A DNA stretch of 15,394 nucleotides from Anaerolineales bacterium UBA6663 (GTDB taxonomy: Bacteria > Chloroflexota > Anaerolineae > Anaerolineales > UBA6663). Below, in pieces: positions 1 to 6,694 of the stretch. The position numbers and the translations under genes are program-made. The notes beneath the pieces were generated by a model that did not search any database, was not told where the DNA came from, and saw only the letters and a list, made by a program, of their open reading frames with translations. Position 1 is the stretch's first letter, and every line of letters begins with the position of its first letter. The stretch is from NCBI GenBank assembly GCA_002455335.1, contig DKKP01000049.1, positions 1,121-16,514 of the forward strand, written 5' to 3'.

Positions 1-246
1 TATCTGCTCTACAACATCACGCGCAAGAAGCAATTGACCAACGTCCGCGCGGCGCGCGCCGAAGTGCTCGAGGCGCTGACGCCTCCCCGTCGGATGAGCC
101 TCGACGAGTGCATCGAGTACCTGGGCGACGACGAGTTGCTCGAGGTCACGCCCGAGAGCATGCGTATCCGCAAGCGCATCCTCAAGGCCGAAGATCGGGC
201 GAAGATCCAGAAGCGGGCCGAGAAAGAGCTGGAAAACCAGCAATAA
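1..246 (+). CDS. typA: Ribosome-associated GTPase TypA/BipA, C-terminal fragment (5' truncated by window edge)
   Basis: Only the last 81 codons are present; reading frame 1 is open from base 1 to the TAA at 244-246. The translated tail contains TNVRAARAEV, then LTPPRRMSLDECIEYLGDDEL, then LEVTPESMRIRKRIL. These are the hallmark sequences of the C-terminal domain of TypA/BipA, a translation-factor GTPase that binds the ribosome and helps 50S assembly and stress adaptation. The GTPase domain with its G motifs lies outside the window to the left. The TTG at 34 is an internal codon and not a start. The gene converges on the SulP transporter gene, and a hairpin lies between them. The family call is secure because this C-terminal block is distinctive; EF-G and LepA lack it. 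Confidence 0.95.
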   Translation, partial: YLLYNITRKKQLTNVRAARAEVLEALTPPRRMSLDECIEYLGDDELLEVTPESMRIRKRILKAEDRAKIQKRAEKELENQQ

Positions 247-263
247 GAACGAAGAGGAAAGAG

Positions 264-312
264 AGAGGAGGGAAGAGGGACTGGCGCCGCCGCGCTCCCT
301 CCTCCCTCTTCT
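264..312. terminator. Bidirectional hairpin between convergent typA and SulP genes
   Basis: A 17-nt purine-rich arm (264-280) pairs with a pyrimidine-rich arm (296-312) around a 15-nt loop. Fifteen of 17 positions are Watson-Crick. On each transcribed strand one of the two remaining positions becomes a G-U wobble. It starts 18 nt after the typA stop and lies 7 nt past the SulP stop, so it can serve both converging transcripts. There is no strong U tract on either side, so efficiency is uncertain. Confidence 0.6.
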
Positions 313-319
313 GCTTTAA

Positions 320-1981
320 CTACTTCTCCGCACAGAAACCACACCCTCGCCGCTCCGCCTCGACGATCGCCTGATCTGACGACCAGAAGAAATTCTCTGC
401 GCCGATGACGTCGACAAGGCCGGCACGCTCCATCATGTGCCGGGCGCTCTCGTGAACGCCCGCGAACATCAGCGTGCCGCCACGGTGCTCAAGGCGCTCA
501 TGCAGTCTCTCAATCGCTTCGAGCCCGGCTGTATCAATCAGGGGTACGCCGCGCATCGATAGGATCAGGGCGTGTGTGTCCTCGAGTTTGGCGAAGGCCT
601 CGTTGAAGTTCCCGGTCGCGGCGAAGAACACCGGCCCCGTGATGAACGCCACGCGCACGTGCCGGCACTGGCCAGCCGTCTCGATGCCGCGCGCGCGGAG
701 CTTCTCGGGGTCGATCTCCTGGACGTCGATGTCGATGTTGGCGATCTGGCTGAGGAAGACGGCCCCGGCCACAAACGTGCCGATCAGGATCGCCTGGGTC
801 AGGTCGAGCGCGACGGTTGCCAGCATCGTAATCAGAAACGCACCGATCGCGGTCTTGAAGCGCTTGCTGAAAATGAAGCGGATCGAGGCCCATTCGTTCA
901 TGCGCCAGGCCGTCACCATCAGCACCCCGGCCAACGCGGCCAACGGGATGCGCGCCATCACGCCCGTCAGCAGGAACATCGACGCCAGTAGCCCGAGCGC
1001 GTGGATGATGCTCACCAGCCTTGTCTGCCCACCCGACTTGATGCCCACGCTCGAGCGCGCGATTGCGGCCGTGGCCGGCACGCCGCCGAAGAACGGGATC
1101 AGGATGTTGCCGATGCCCTGCGCGATCAACTCCTGATTGCCCTGGAGCCGAACACCGGTCATGTTCGACGCGACCGCGCCGCACAGCAACGATTCGACGG
1201 CGCCCAGGGCCGCGATCGTCAGCGCCGGGGTGATGAACTCGGTCAATTGATCCCAGGGCAAGGCGAACGGGTTGAGCCGGTCGGCCAGCAACAGCGTCTG
1301 CGGGATCTCGCCGATCTGGGGCACAGGCCAGCCCAGGATCGTGTTGAGCGCTGTGGCCAGGATGATGCCAAGCAGCGAGGCCGGGAAGCGCGCGTTCCAG
1401 CGCTTCGGCCAGAACAACATGGTCGCGATCACGACAAGCCCAAGTACGATCGTGCGCCAGTCGGGGGTGAACCCGCCTTGGAAGTAGCCGAACAGCTTGA
1501 GCAGCGCCGACTCGGAGCTCTCGGTCTTGACGCCCAGGAGGTTGTCGATCTGACCGATGAAGATGATCAGGGCGATGCCCGATGTGAACCCGGTGATGAC
1601 CGGCGCCGGGATGAAAGCGATGAAGCGCCCGAGTTTGAGCAATCCGATCACCAGCAGTAGCGCGCCTGAAAGCAGGCCCGCGATCCAGATGCCTTCAAGG
1701 CCGTAACGCTCGACCAGCACGATCAACACGGCGCTCATCGCGCCGGTCGGGCCGCTGATCATGTAGGGGGCGCCAGAGAGCCCGCCGATCACCAGGCCGG
1801 CGATCACGGCCGTGACCATCCCGGCCGCGGCGGTCGCCCCGGACGCCACGCCAAAGGCCAGGGCCAGCGGCAACGCCACGGCGGCCACCGTCAGGCCGGC
1901 GAGCATATCTTGCTGGAATTTCTGTGTGGAGTAACCGCTGAACTCGTCGCGATATAACTGGGCCAGACTTCGGCGTGGCAT
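320..1981 (-). CDS. SulP-family inorganic anion transporter with C-terminal STAS domain
   Basis: This 553-aa integral membrane protein matches the full length of bacterial SulP (SLC26-like) carriers, which move sulfate, bicarbonate or other anions, usually by proton or sodium symport. Residues about 25-415 form a run of hydrophobic helices. SulP signatures are visible: the N-terminal block DMLAGLTVAAVALPLALAF (25-43), YMISGPTGAM (73-82), GNQELIAQGIGNI (281-293) and GGVPATAAIARSSVG (299-313). Residues about 440-545 are a cytoplasmic STAS domain. Its conserved loop reads DTAG (483-486), with Thr where anti-anti-sigma STAS proteins have the phosphorylated Ser. The C-terminus ends in a short RRGCGFCAEK tail. 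The ATG at 1981 has a GGGAT/GGAG stretch upstream. The gene is divergent from the 69-aa gene. Substrate cannot be read from sequence; sulfate and bicarbonate are the main options. Confidence 0.93.
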   Translation of the reverse strand: MPRRSLAQLYRDEFSGYSTQKFQQDMLAGLTVAAVALPLALAFGVASGATAAAGMVTAVIAGLVIGGLSGAPYMISGPTGAMSAVLIVLVERYGLEGIWIAGLLSGALLLVIGLLKLGRFIAFIPAPVITGFTSGIALIIFIGQIDNLLGVKTESSESALLKLFGYFQGGFTPDWRTIVLGLVVIATMLFWPKRWNARFPASLLGIILATALNTILGWPVPQIGEIPQTLLLADRLNPFALPWDQLTEFITPALTIAALGAVESLLCGAVASNMTGVRLQGNQELIAQGIGNILIPFFGGVPATAAIARSSVGIKSGGQTRLVSIIHALGLLASMFLLTGVMARIPLAALAGVLMVTAWRMNEWASIRFIFSKRFKTAIGAFLITMLATVALDLTQAILIGTFVAGAVFLSQIANIDIDVQEIDPEKLRARGIETAGQCRHVRVAFITGPVFFAATGNFNEAFAKLEDTHALILSMRGVPLIDTAGLEAIERLHERLEHRGGTLMFAGVHESARHMMERAGLVDVIGAENFFWSSDQAIVEAERRGCGFCAEK

Positions 1982-2054
1982 CTCCGATCCCTTCTTTCCT
2001 GTGCGGCGTGCATCCCTGAAGTCTGCCCGTCACCCAGCACCCTGCGGAAGGGCC

Positions 2055-2060
2055 AGTATA
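2055..2060 (-). promoter_or_regulatory. Candidate -10 element for the SulP transporter gene
   Basis: The minus strand reads TATACT here, five of six matches to the sigma70 -10 consensus, about 74 nt upstream of the SulP start codon. No convincing -35 lies at 16-18 nt, so this rests on the -10 alone. Confidence 0.3.
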
Positions 2061-2098
2061 CGCCCGCCAGTCTGGGCAATGCGGTTGATTTTGGGCGT

Positions 2099-2104
2099 TA
2101 TACT
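2099..2104 (+). promoter_or_regulatory. Candidate -10 element for the 69-aa protein gene
   Basis: The plus strand reads TATACT, 26 nt before the ATG at 2131. It is followed by a near-perfect Shine-Dalgarno AAGGAGGT (2119-2126) at good spacing. A TTGATT at 2085-2090 is too close (8 nt) to be its -35. The same TATACT hexamer occurs on the other strand for the divergent SulP gene. Confidence 0.4.
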
Positions 2105-2130
2105 TTCAGGTAGCAAGCAAGGAGGTCGCC

Positions 2131-2340
2131 ATGACAGACCAAAGCGAGACACGACGACATGGGTGGATGCCGGATGAGACGCGTGAGCATCTCAAGGCCG
2201 CGGCCGAGGCCAATCGCAAGGCGTTTGACAGCATCCTCCCGCCGGGGTTCCGAGAGAACCGGCGCGAGGCACGCCGCCAGATGTTGATGGCGGCGCGGTC
2301 ATTGATCGATCGCGCGATCAAACGCATGGAGGCGCGTTAA
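2131..2340 (+). CDS. Small conserved hypothetical protein (69 aa, charged)
   Basis: The product is a 69-residue, highly charged protein that I cannot assign a function. It begins with a polar stretch, then HGWMPDETREHLKAAAEANR, then SILPPGFRENRREAR, and ends in the amphipathic MAARSLIDRAIKRMEAR. It has no signal peptide, no membrane helix and no Cys pairs, and is probably mostly helical. The evidence that it is real is the strong Shine-Dalgarno AAGGAGGT five to seven nt before the ATG, a TATACT -10 upstream, and a body that resembles small proteins I recall from Chloroflexota genomes (pattern HGWMP-ETREH...LPPGF). It is divergent from the SulP gene and followed by a hairpin repeat. The LIDRAIKRM tail might be an interaction helix; that is speculation. 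Confidence 0.75.
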   Translation: MTDQSETRRHGWMPDETREHLKAAAEANRKAFDSILPPGFRENRREARRQMLMAARSLIDRAIKRMEAR

Positions 2341-2407
2341 GACGCCGCGTCCGGTCGACGGGTGCATGCCCGGCGGCGCGTGTGCGGCGTTAACCCCCAT
2401 CGCCCGC

Positions 2408-2439
2408 GGGTAGAGACGGGGCATTCCCCGTCTCTACCC
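2408..2439. repeat. Perfect 14-bp hairpin (GTAGAGACGG repeat), also a likely bidirectional terminator
   Basis: GGGTAGAGACGGGG (2408-2421) and its exact reverse complement CCCCGTCTCTACCC (2426-2439) flank a CATT loop. The element sits between the convergent 69-aa gene and the ABC1 kinase gene, so it could stop transcription from both sides, though it has no U tract. Half of the same palindrome reappears at the right edge of the window (15383-15394), which marks it as a dispersed repeat and not a private terminator. Confidence 0.75.
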
Positions 2440-2546
2440 CCATGCCCAACATCCCACCCGCCGTCGACGCCGCATTGGCCCGATCCCCCCGCACCCGTCG
2501 TCGACGCCCCCCCGGGCCCGATGCCCCCGCGCCCGACGCCGTGTTG
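2428..2546 (+). repeat. Dispersed composite repeat, copy A, with degenerate GCCC-headed tandem units
   Basis: Bases 2428-2463 match the reverse complement of 15359-15394 at 34 of 36 positions. Downstream, three degenerate units start with GCCC(A/G)A at about 2444, 2478 and 2516 (34 and 38 nt apart). Each continues through a C-run, CCCG and a CGACGCC core. The stretch is extremely C-rich on the plus strand. It carries no credible gene; open frames across it are short and compositionally forced. It fills most of the 211-bp gap between the 69-aa gene and the ABC1 kinase gene. Confidence 0.7.
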
Positions 2547-2551
2547 GGCCT

Positions 2552-4195
2552 TTACCGCCGCACGACGCCGAACACCCATACGATGCCCGCCAGGGCCCAG
2601 CCGGCGATGCCGAGAGTCGGTTGTGCATTGAGGTAGAGCAGCGTGCCGGCCGCCACAAGTCCGATCACCACAAGGCTGTTGGAAAGGCCGCGCACCGCTG
2701 ACGGCAGATCGGGCCCTGCGCTGCGCGCATCGGGCGCGTGTTTGATCGTGACAGTCAATTCGCCGCGCTCGAACTTCCCAAGCACTGCATCGAGCCGCGC
2801 CGGGAGCAGCGCCAGGCGCCTGAGTTGATCGAGGATCTCGTCGATCCAGCCCTCGAGGCGATTGCCCTGCGTCTCCTCGGCCAGGAGCTTCTCGGCAAAA
2901 GGCGTGATCGCGATGAAAAGATTGAAGTTCGGGTCGAGCCCCGTGCACATCCCCGAAAGGATCGCGACAGTTCGCCCGAGATAGATCAGGTTCTCGGGCA
3001 CCTGAAACGGCAACTCGAAGAGCAGGTCGCGGAACTGGCTCATGAACTCGCGGACCTCGCGCCGGTCGACCGCGCGTAGTTCGCTCATGCTTCGACCCCA
3101 ATAACGGTCGAACACGGCCTGTTGGGCCGCGGCGATGCGATCGAGATCGGCACCCGGCAGAAGCGCGTCGACCGCCTGGAAGCTGCGGATCAGGCGGGCC
3201 GGGTCGCGCGTGCCCACGGCGATCACGGCCTCGCGGATCGCCTCACGGATCGTGGGCGTGATCTCGCCCACCATGCCGAAGTCGATGAACACCAGCCGCC
3301 AGGCGTGCTCGCCCTCGGCCGGCGCGACAAACAGGTTGCCGGGGTGCGGATCCGCATGGAAGAACCGATGCGTGAAGATCTGGGTCAGGTAGGTTTTGAA
3401 TAGCCGTTCCGCCACCGCAGCGCGATCGACGCCGGCCGCCGTGATTGCGTCGTAATCCGTGATCTTGATGTGACCGACATCTTCGAGGACGAGCACGCGG
3501 GCCGTGCCGAGCTCGGGGTAGGCCTTTGGAATGACCACACCCGGGTCATCGGCGAACAACTCCGCAAAGCGCCTGGCGTTGCCGGCTTCGCGGACGTAAT
3601 CCAACTCCTCGCGAAGCACGACCGCGAACTCGCGCAGCAAGGCCTCGATGTCAGCGCGTTTGCGGATCGGGTCGTAGCGTTTCAGCCACTGTGCGACGGT
3701 CGTCAACGCGGCCAGGTCGGTCTCGACGATCGCGTCGATGCCCGGGCGTTGCACCTTGACCACCACGGCGCCGCCCTCATGTAACCGCGCGCGATACGTC
3801 TGCCCAAGCGAGGCGGCCGCCAACGGGGCCTTGTCGAACGTGTCGAATCGCTCGCGCCAGTTTTGGCCGAGCTCGGCTTCGAGCCGGGTCAACACCGCGT
3901 CGAACGGCGCGGCCGGCACCTCGTCTTGCAGCCCGGAGAGCTCGGCCGTGATGTACTCGGGCAGCACATCGACACGCGCGCTGAGGAACTGGCCGACCTT
4001 GATCAGCACGCCGCCGAGATCGACGGCGAGGCGCCGATAGGCTTTGGCGAAGCTCAGATAGCGACGCTCTCTCGACCGCTCACCCAGGCGCTCCAGGCCG
4101 ACCCGGCGCAGCAACAGATCCCAGAAAATGATGTTCAGCGTGACGCCGGCGAAGAAGAGGACGATGCGCCTGTAGCGGGAATTGGTGAGAAACAC
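2552..4195 (-). CDS. ABC1/AarF/UbiB-family atypical protein kinase, membrane-anchored
   Basis: The 547-aa protein belongs to the ABC1 (AarF/UbiB/COQ8) family, atypical kinase-fold ATPases needed for ubiquinone or other prenyl-lipid metabolism in many organisms. All family motifs are present: KVGQ (66-69), the family-specific Ala-rich nucleotide loop in AAASLGQ (126-132), the ion-pair Lys in VVVKVQRPG (K147), EELDY (196-200), HADPHPGNL (280-288, catalytic loop) and IDFG (304-307, metal-binding Asp). A hydrophobic helix lies near residues 10-28. Two C-terminal helices, about 508-524 and 528-545, would anchor it in the membrane. The start is GTG at 4195, 9 nt after the upstream nucleotidyltransferase stop, with a weak ribosome site, so translation is probably coupled. 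Family is certain; the substrate lipid or target is not. Confidence 0.93.
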   Translation of the reverse strand: MFLTNSRYRRIVLFFAGVTLNIIFWDLLLRRVGLERLGERSRERRYLSFAKAYRRLAVDLGGVLIKVGQFLSARVDVLPEYITAELSGLQDEVPAAPFDAVLTRLEAELGQNWRERFDTFDKAPLAAASLGQTYRARLHEGGAVVVKVQRPGIDAIVETDLAALTTVAQWLKRYDPIRKRADIEALLREFAVVLREELDYVREAGNARRFAELFADDPGVVIPKAYPELGTARVLVLEDVGHIKITDYDAITAAGVDRAAVAERLFKTYLTQIFTHRFFHADPHPGNLFVAPAEGEHAWRLVFIDFGMVGEITPTIREAIREAVIAVGTRDPARLIRSFQAVDALLPGADLDRIAAAQQAVFDRYWGRSMSELRAVDRREVREFMSQFRDLLFELPFQVPENLIYLGRTVAILSGMCTGLDPNFNLFIAITPFAEKLLAEETQGNRLEGWIDEILDQLRRLALLPARLDAVLGKFERGELTVTIKHAPDARSAGPDLPSAVRGLSNSLVVIGLVAAGTLLYLNAQPTLGIAGWALAGIVWVFGVVRR

Positions 4196-4204
4196 GCAAT
4201 GATT

Positions 4205-4687
4205 CTACAGGACCTGCCCAGGGTTGTCTTCAAGCCAGCGGCGGAGCAGCTCGGCGCGTTCGATCCGACCGAGTACACGATAGGCCTGCTCCTCGTAGAC
4301 CAGCGAAAGCACGGGCACCGTCCGGCCTTCCAGCGGGAACGAGCGCCGGTGTATCTCTACGGTGACTGGCGCCTCCCAGTGGCCGTCGATCAGCTTCTGG
4401 AGCGCCCCCATCACTTCGACCGTAACGCCGTCGATCACAAATCTGCCGAAGTGCGAGCGGATGCGCGGCGAGATGTACTCGTGAACGGGCGTAACGCCAA
4501 AGGCGCTCAGTCGTTGGCCGATCGCGTACGCACCGGCGGCGTCGGTCTGCAGGTCGATGTCGTGGGCCTCGAGCGGCACGCCCTGGAGCGCCATCCCGGT
4601 GCTGCCGGTGACGACCCAGGGCTGCTCGAGCCCCACAAGGAGATCCACAAGCGTGAGGAGAACGCTGCGCTGCGGCTCCCGGATCAC
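4205..4687 (-). CDS. Small nucleotidyltransferase-fold protein (MNT/Pol-beta superfamily)
   Basis: I place the start at the GTG 4687-4685, because it overlaps the TGA of the upstream lipoprotein gene (GTGA), a typical coupled junction. The longer open frame to 4837 would overlap that gene by over 150 nt with low-complexity Arg-rich residues. The resulting 160-aa protein has VVTGSTGMAL (about 25-34) and then HDIDLQTD (42-49). This is the G-S...D-x-D arrangement of the nucleotidyltransferase fold, with D43 and D45 as likely metal ligands. A third acidic residue may be E91 in GVTVEVMG. The C-terminal part ends in an amphipathic helix. Related proteins include aminoglycoside nucleotidyltransferase-like and toxin-type enzymes. 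I see no HEPN or antitoxin partner beside it, so a toxin role is not supported. Function unknown; fold call moderately confident. Confidence 0.7.
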   Translation of the reverse strand: MIREPQRSVLLTLVDLLVGLEQPWVVTGSTGMALQGVPLEAHDIDLQTDAAGAYAIGQRLSAFGVTPVHEYISPRIRSHFGRFVIDGVTVEVMGALQKLIDGHWEAPVTVEIHRRSFPLEGRTVPVLSLVYEEQAYRVLGRIERAELLRRWLEDNPGQVL

Positions 4688-5292
4688 GGTGTGTACAGGC
4701 CGACGAGCTGACCCTCGCCGAGGATATGGCCGCTTGTGGCCCTGCGGAAATCGATCAGGCCGAAGCCGGGCTCGAGCTCGGTCGCGACATCGAGCGCGTA
4801 GAGCGTGAACACGTAGCGATGGGTCGCCTCGGGGCAAGGTCCGAAGTACCCCGTGATGCCGTTGGTCGTCCAGCCGGCGACGGCGCCGATCGGGATCTGG
4901 CCCTCGTCAAAGCCGGTGGCATCCGGCGGGATATTCGCGACGAGCCAGTGGATGTATCCACCCGCGTCCGGGTCGAGCATGGTCAGGGCCAGGCTCTGCG
5001 TGCCGGCCGGGAGCTCGCCCCAGGCCAGGGCCGGAGAGAGATCCTCGCCACCAAAATCAGGGCAGGCGTATCGATCAGGGATCTCGGCATCGGCCGCGAA
5101 CGAGGTGCTTGTGAGTGTGATCGCCGCCGGCGGCGTGGTGGCCTCGGGCTCCGGCCGCGGAGTCAGGGTCGGTTGTTCGGACGCGGTGGTCGCGGGCGGG
5201 ACGGCGGTGGGCTCTTGCGCGGCGGGCTGGCAGGCGGTCAGCGCGATCGCGACGAGCAACCAACCGCGGCGAAACACAGTCTGGAAACGCAT
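4684..5292 (-). CDS. YbhB/YbcL (PEBP, Raf-kinase-inhibitor-like) lipoprotein
   Basis: The start is the ATG at 5292, preceded by AAGGAGG at ideal spacing; the open frame extends further upstream but is not credible there. The 202-aa product has an N-terminal signal with lipobox LTAC (Cys21), a Thr/Pro/Glu-rich linker to about residue 53, and then a phosphatidylethanolamine-binding-protein fold. Family landmarks are DLSPALAW, LTMLDPDAGGYIHWLVANIP (ligand pocket, D-P-D and H-W) and GYFGPCPE. Bacterial YbhB/YbcL proteins bind small anionic ligands, and their physiological role is poorly known. Here the protein would be tethered outside the membrane. It is the first gene of the tight block PEBP-nucleotidyltransferase-ABC1 kinase, joined to the second by a GTGA overlap. 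An 86-bp gap separates it from the Fe-S gene upstream. Confidence 0.88.
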   Translation of the reverse strand: MRFQTVFRRGWLLVAIALTACQPAAQEPTAVPPATTASEQPTLTPRPEPEATTPPAAITLTSTSFAADAEIPDRYACPDFGGEDLSPALAWGELPAGTQSLALTMLDPDAGGYIHWLVANIPPDATGFDEGQIPIGAVAGWTTNGITGYFGPCPEATHRYVFTLYALDVATELEPGFGLIDFRRATSGHILGEGQLVGLYTP

Positions 5293-5378
5293 GGTGTGCC
5301 TCCTTGGGCAAAGCGGTACGGGTGATCCAAACAATACTGCTCTCCGCTGTCTCGACTGACCTTGTCTAGCCTGTGCGC

Positions 5379-6140
5379 TCAGCGGCGATGCGGGCGGCCA
5401 AAGGTGTAGCGGATCGCGTGTTTGTGGCAGCCGTCGGCGCAGGTGCCGCACAAGATGCACTCGGGGTGCTCGATGGCCCCGGTCTGCACCAGCGTGCTGA
5501 CCGGCAGGCTCATCGGGCACGTCGACGTACAGCTCGTGCACTTCACGCAGGCCGCGGGGTCGGTGACCAGCTGCAGCGCTGGCAGCCCGAGTCGGTTGCG
5601 CAGCCCGCGGCCCAGGATCATGAATGGCGCCATCCAGCAGACCGTGTGGCACCCCGCGCGTCGCCCGAACGCGACCGCCAGGCCGACGAAGAGCCCGACC
5701 ACGGCGAAGTACACGATGTATTTCACCGGCTCATCCACCGAGATGCCGCTTTCGGTCATGAACAGCGGATCGACACTGCGATAGCCACCGGCACTGATCG
5801 CGAGTGAACCGATCAGAAGCACCCAGGGCGCCCAGATACCCCACTTGATCCAATCCGCGCGCCCGATCTTGAAGGCCGTTGTGTTGATCGGCGCCGCGAG
5901 CCTGGCCATGCCCGCGCCGGGGCAGACCCAGCCGCACCACAGCCGACCGAGGAACAACGAGCCGATGAACAGCGCGCCGAACAGCAGGAAGCTGCCCGTG
6001 ATCACGCCTTCGGCCGCGCCCATCACGATCAGGTACGGCGAGAGGAAGTTCAACGTGATCGGGAAGAGCAAGAACGACAGCAGGATCAGAGCGGTGCGGA
6101 TGCGTTGGCGAAGCGGGGCCTGGCGAGACGCGGTGCTCAT
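5379..6140 (-). CDS. NapH/NosR-like membrane [4Fe-4S] ferredoxin protein
   Basis: The 253-aa protein has hydrophobic helices at about 14-36, 42-65, 98-117 and 140-158. On the cytoplasmic side are the motifs CGWVCPG (69-75) and CHTVCW (164-169), the paired CxxxC signatures of NapH/NosR/CcoG-type electron-transfer proteins. The C-terminus carries two ferredoxin motifs: C198-x2-C201-x2-C204-x3-C208-P and C228-x2-C231-x2-C234-x3-C238. All eight ligands are intact. Such proteins pass electrons between the quinol pool and extracytoplasmic acceptors. The ATG at 6140 overlaps the TGA of the PadR gene (ATGA), so it is probably translated from the same mRNA. No nitrate, nitrous-oxide or cytochrome oxidase gene is nearby, so the partner is unknown. 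The protein lacks the FMN domain of NosR, so I keep the generic name. Confidence 0.85.
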   Translation of the reverse strand: MSTASRQAPLRQRIRTALILLSFLLFPITLNFLSPYLIVMGAAEGVITGSFLLFGALFIGSLFLGRLWCGWVCPGAGMARLAAPINTTAFKIGRADWIKWGIWAPWVLLIGSLAISAGGYRSVDPLFMTESGISVDEPVKYIVYFAVVGLFVGLAVAFGRRAGCHTVCWMAPFMILGRGLRNRLGLPALQLVTDPAACVKCTSCTSTCPMSLPVSTLVQTGAIEHPECILCGTCADGCHKHAIRYTFGRPHRR

Positions 6141-6694
6141 GATTGCGGGACCTCCCCATCACGAATGCGCTGGATCATGTTCTCGATCCAATCGAGGTTG
6201 GCGCGGAGCTGCATCTTGCCGATCTCGAGCGTCAGCATCCAGAAGTAGAACTCGCGCGGCGAGTGGGTGTAATTCTCGTAGGCCGTGATGTCTTGTGGGA
6301 TCGCGTCGTAAGCGGCGAGCCCCGAGCGCATCTGAGCCGCGACACGTTCGAACATCGCCAGCACCTGATCATCGGCAAGACGCGAGGCGAAGAAGACCTG
6401 GATCATCTCGGGGCTGCGGGTCGGCGCGAGCGGCAACTCGGCCTCGAGCCAGCGCAGCAACTCGGTGCGGCCGGCGGGCGTTGGGCCATAGACCTTGCGA
6501 TCGGGCCTATCGCTCTGGTTGACTACCTCCATCTCGGCCCAGCCGTTGTCGACCAGCCGGCCGAGGGTGCGGTAGATCTGGCTCTGGTCGGCGGGCCAGA
6601 AGTGGCTGACTGAGGTGTCGAAGATCTTCTTGAGGTCGTAGCCAGACAGCGGCTGCGAACTCAGGAAGCCCAGGATGGCGTGTTCAAGCGACAT
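6137..6694 (-). CDS. PadR-family transcriptional regulator
   Basis: The 185-aa protein starts MSLEHAILGFLSSQPLSGYDLKK and continues with SQIYRTLGRLVDNGWAEM and DRKVYGPTPAGRTEL. This is the winged helix-turn-helix of the PadR family (residues 1-80), with the YRTL recognition helix and the T-x-x-G-R wing. Residues about 92-178 form the helical C-terminal dimerisation domain of the long (Vir-type) PadR subgroup. PadR proteins are usually ligand-released repressors of their own operon. The ATG at 6694 overlaps the 3' end of the DUF998 gene by 11 nt and has GAAGGG upstream. Its own stop overlaps the Fe-S gene start. An inverted repeat at the head of this operon (7268-7285) is a candidate binding site. 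Ligand unknown. Confidence 0.92.
   Translation of the reverse strand: MSLEHAILGFLSSQPLSGYDLKKIFDTSVSHFWPADQSQIYRTLGRLVDNGWAEMEVVNQSDRPDRKVYGPTPAGRTELLRWLEAELPLAPTRSPEMIQVFFASRLADDQVLAMFERVAAQMRSGLAAYDAIPQDITAYENYTHSPREFYFWMLTLEIGKMQLRANLDWIENMIQRIRDGEVPQS

Noticed and set aside
2444..2546. CRISPR-like array in the tandem units
   Set aside because: Units are degenerate and contiguous, with no unique spacers of constant length, and no cas gene is present.
4205..4687. Toxin-antitoxin (HEPN-MNT) or abortive-infection system
   Set aside because: No HEPN, AbiEi or antitoxin-like gene is adjacent. The neighbours are a PEBP lipoprotein and an ABC1 kinase.
3863..4711. 282-aa open frame on the plus strand
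   Set aside because: Antisense to the ABC1 kinase and nucleotidyltransferase genes, with no recognisable domain. High GC makes long antisense frames common.
4688..4837. Longer start for the nucleotidyltransferase
   Set aside because: The extra 50 residues are Arg-rich low complexity and overlap the PEBP gene. The GTGA junction and the domain boundary favour 4687.
5293..5652. N-terminal extension of the PEBP lipoprotein frame
   Set aside because: It overlaps the Fe-S protein gene in another frame. The signal peptide, lipobox and AAGGAGG all point to ATG 5292.
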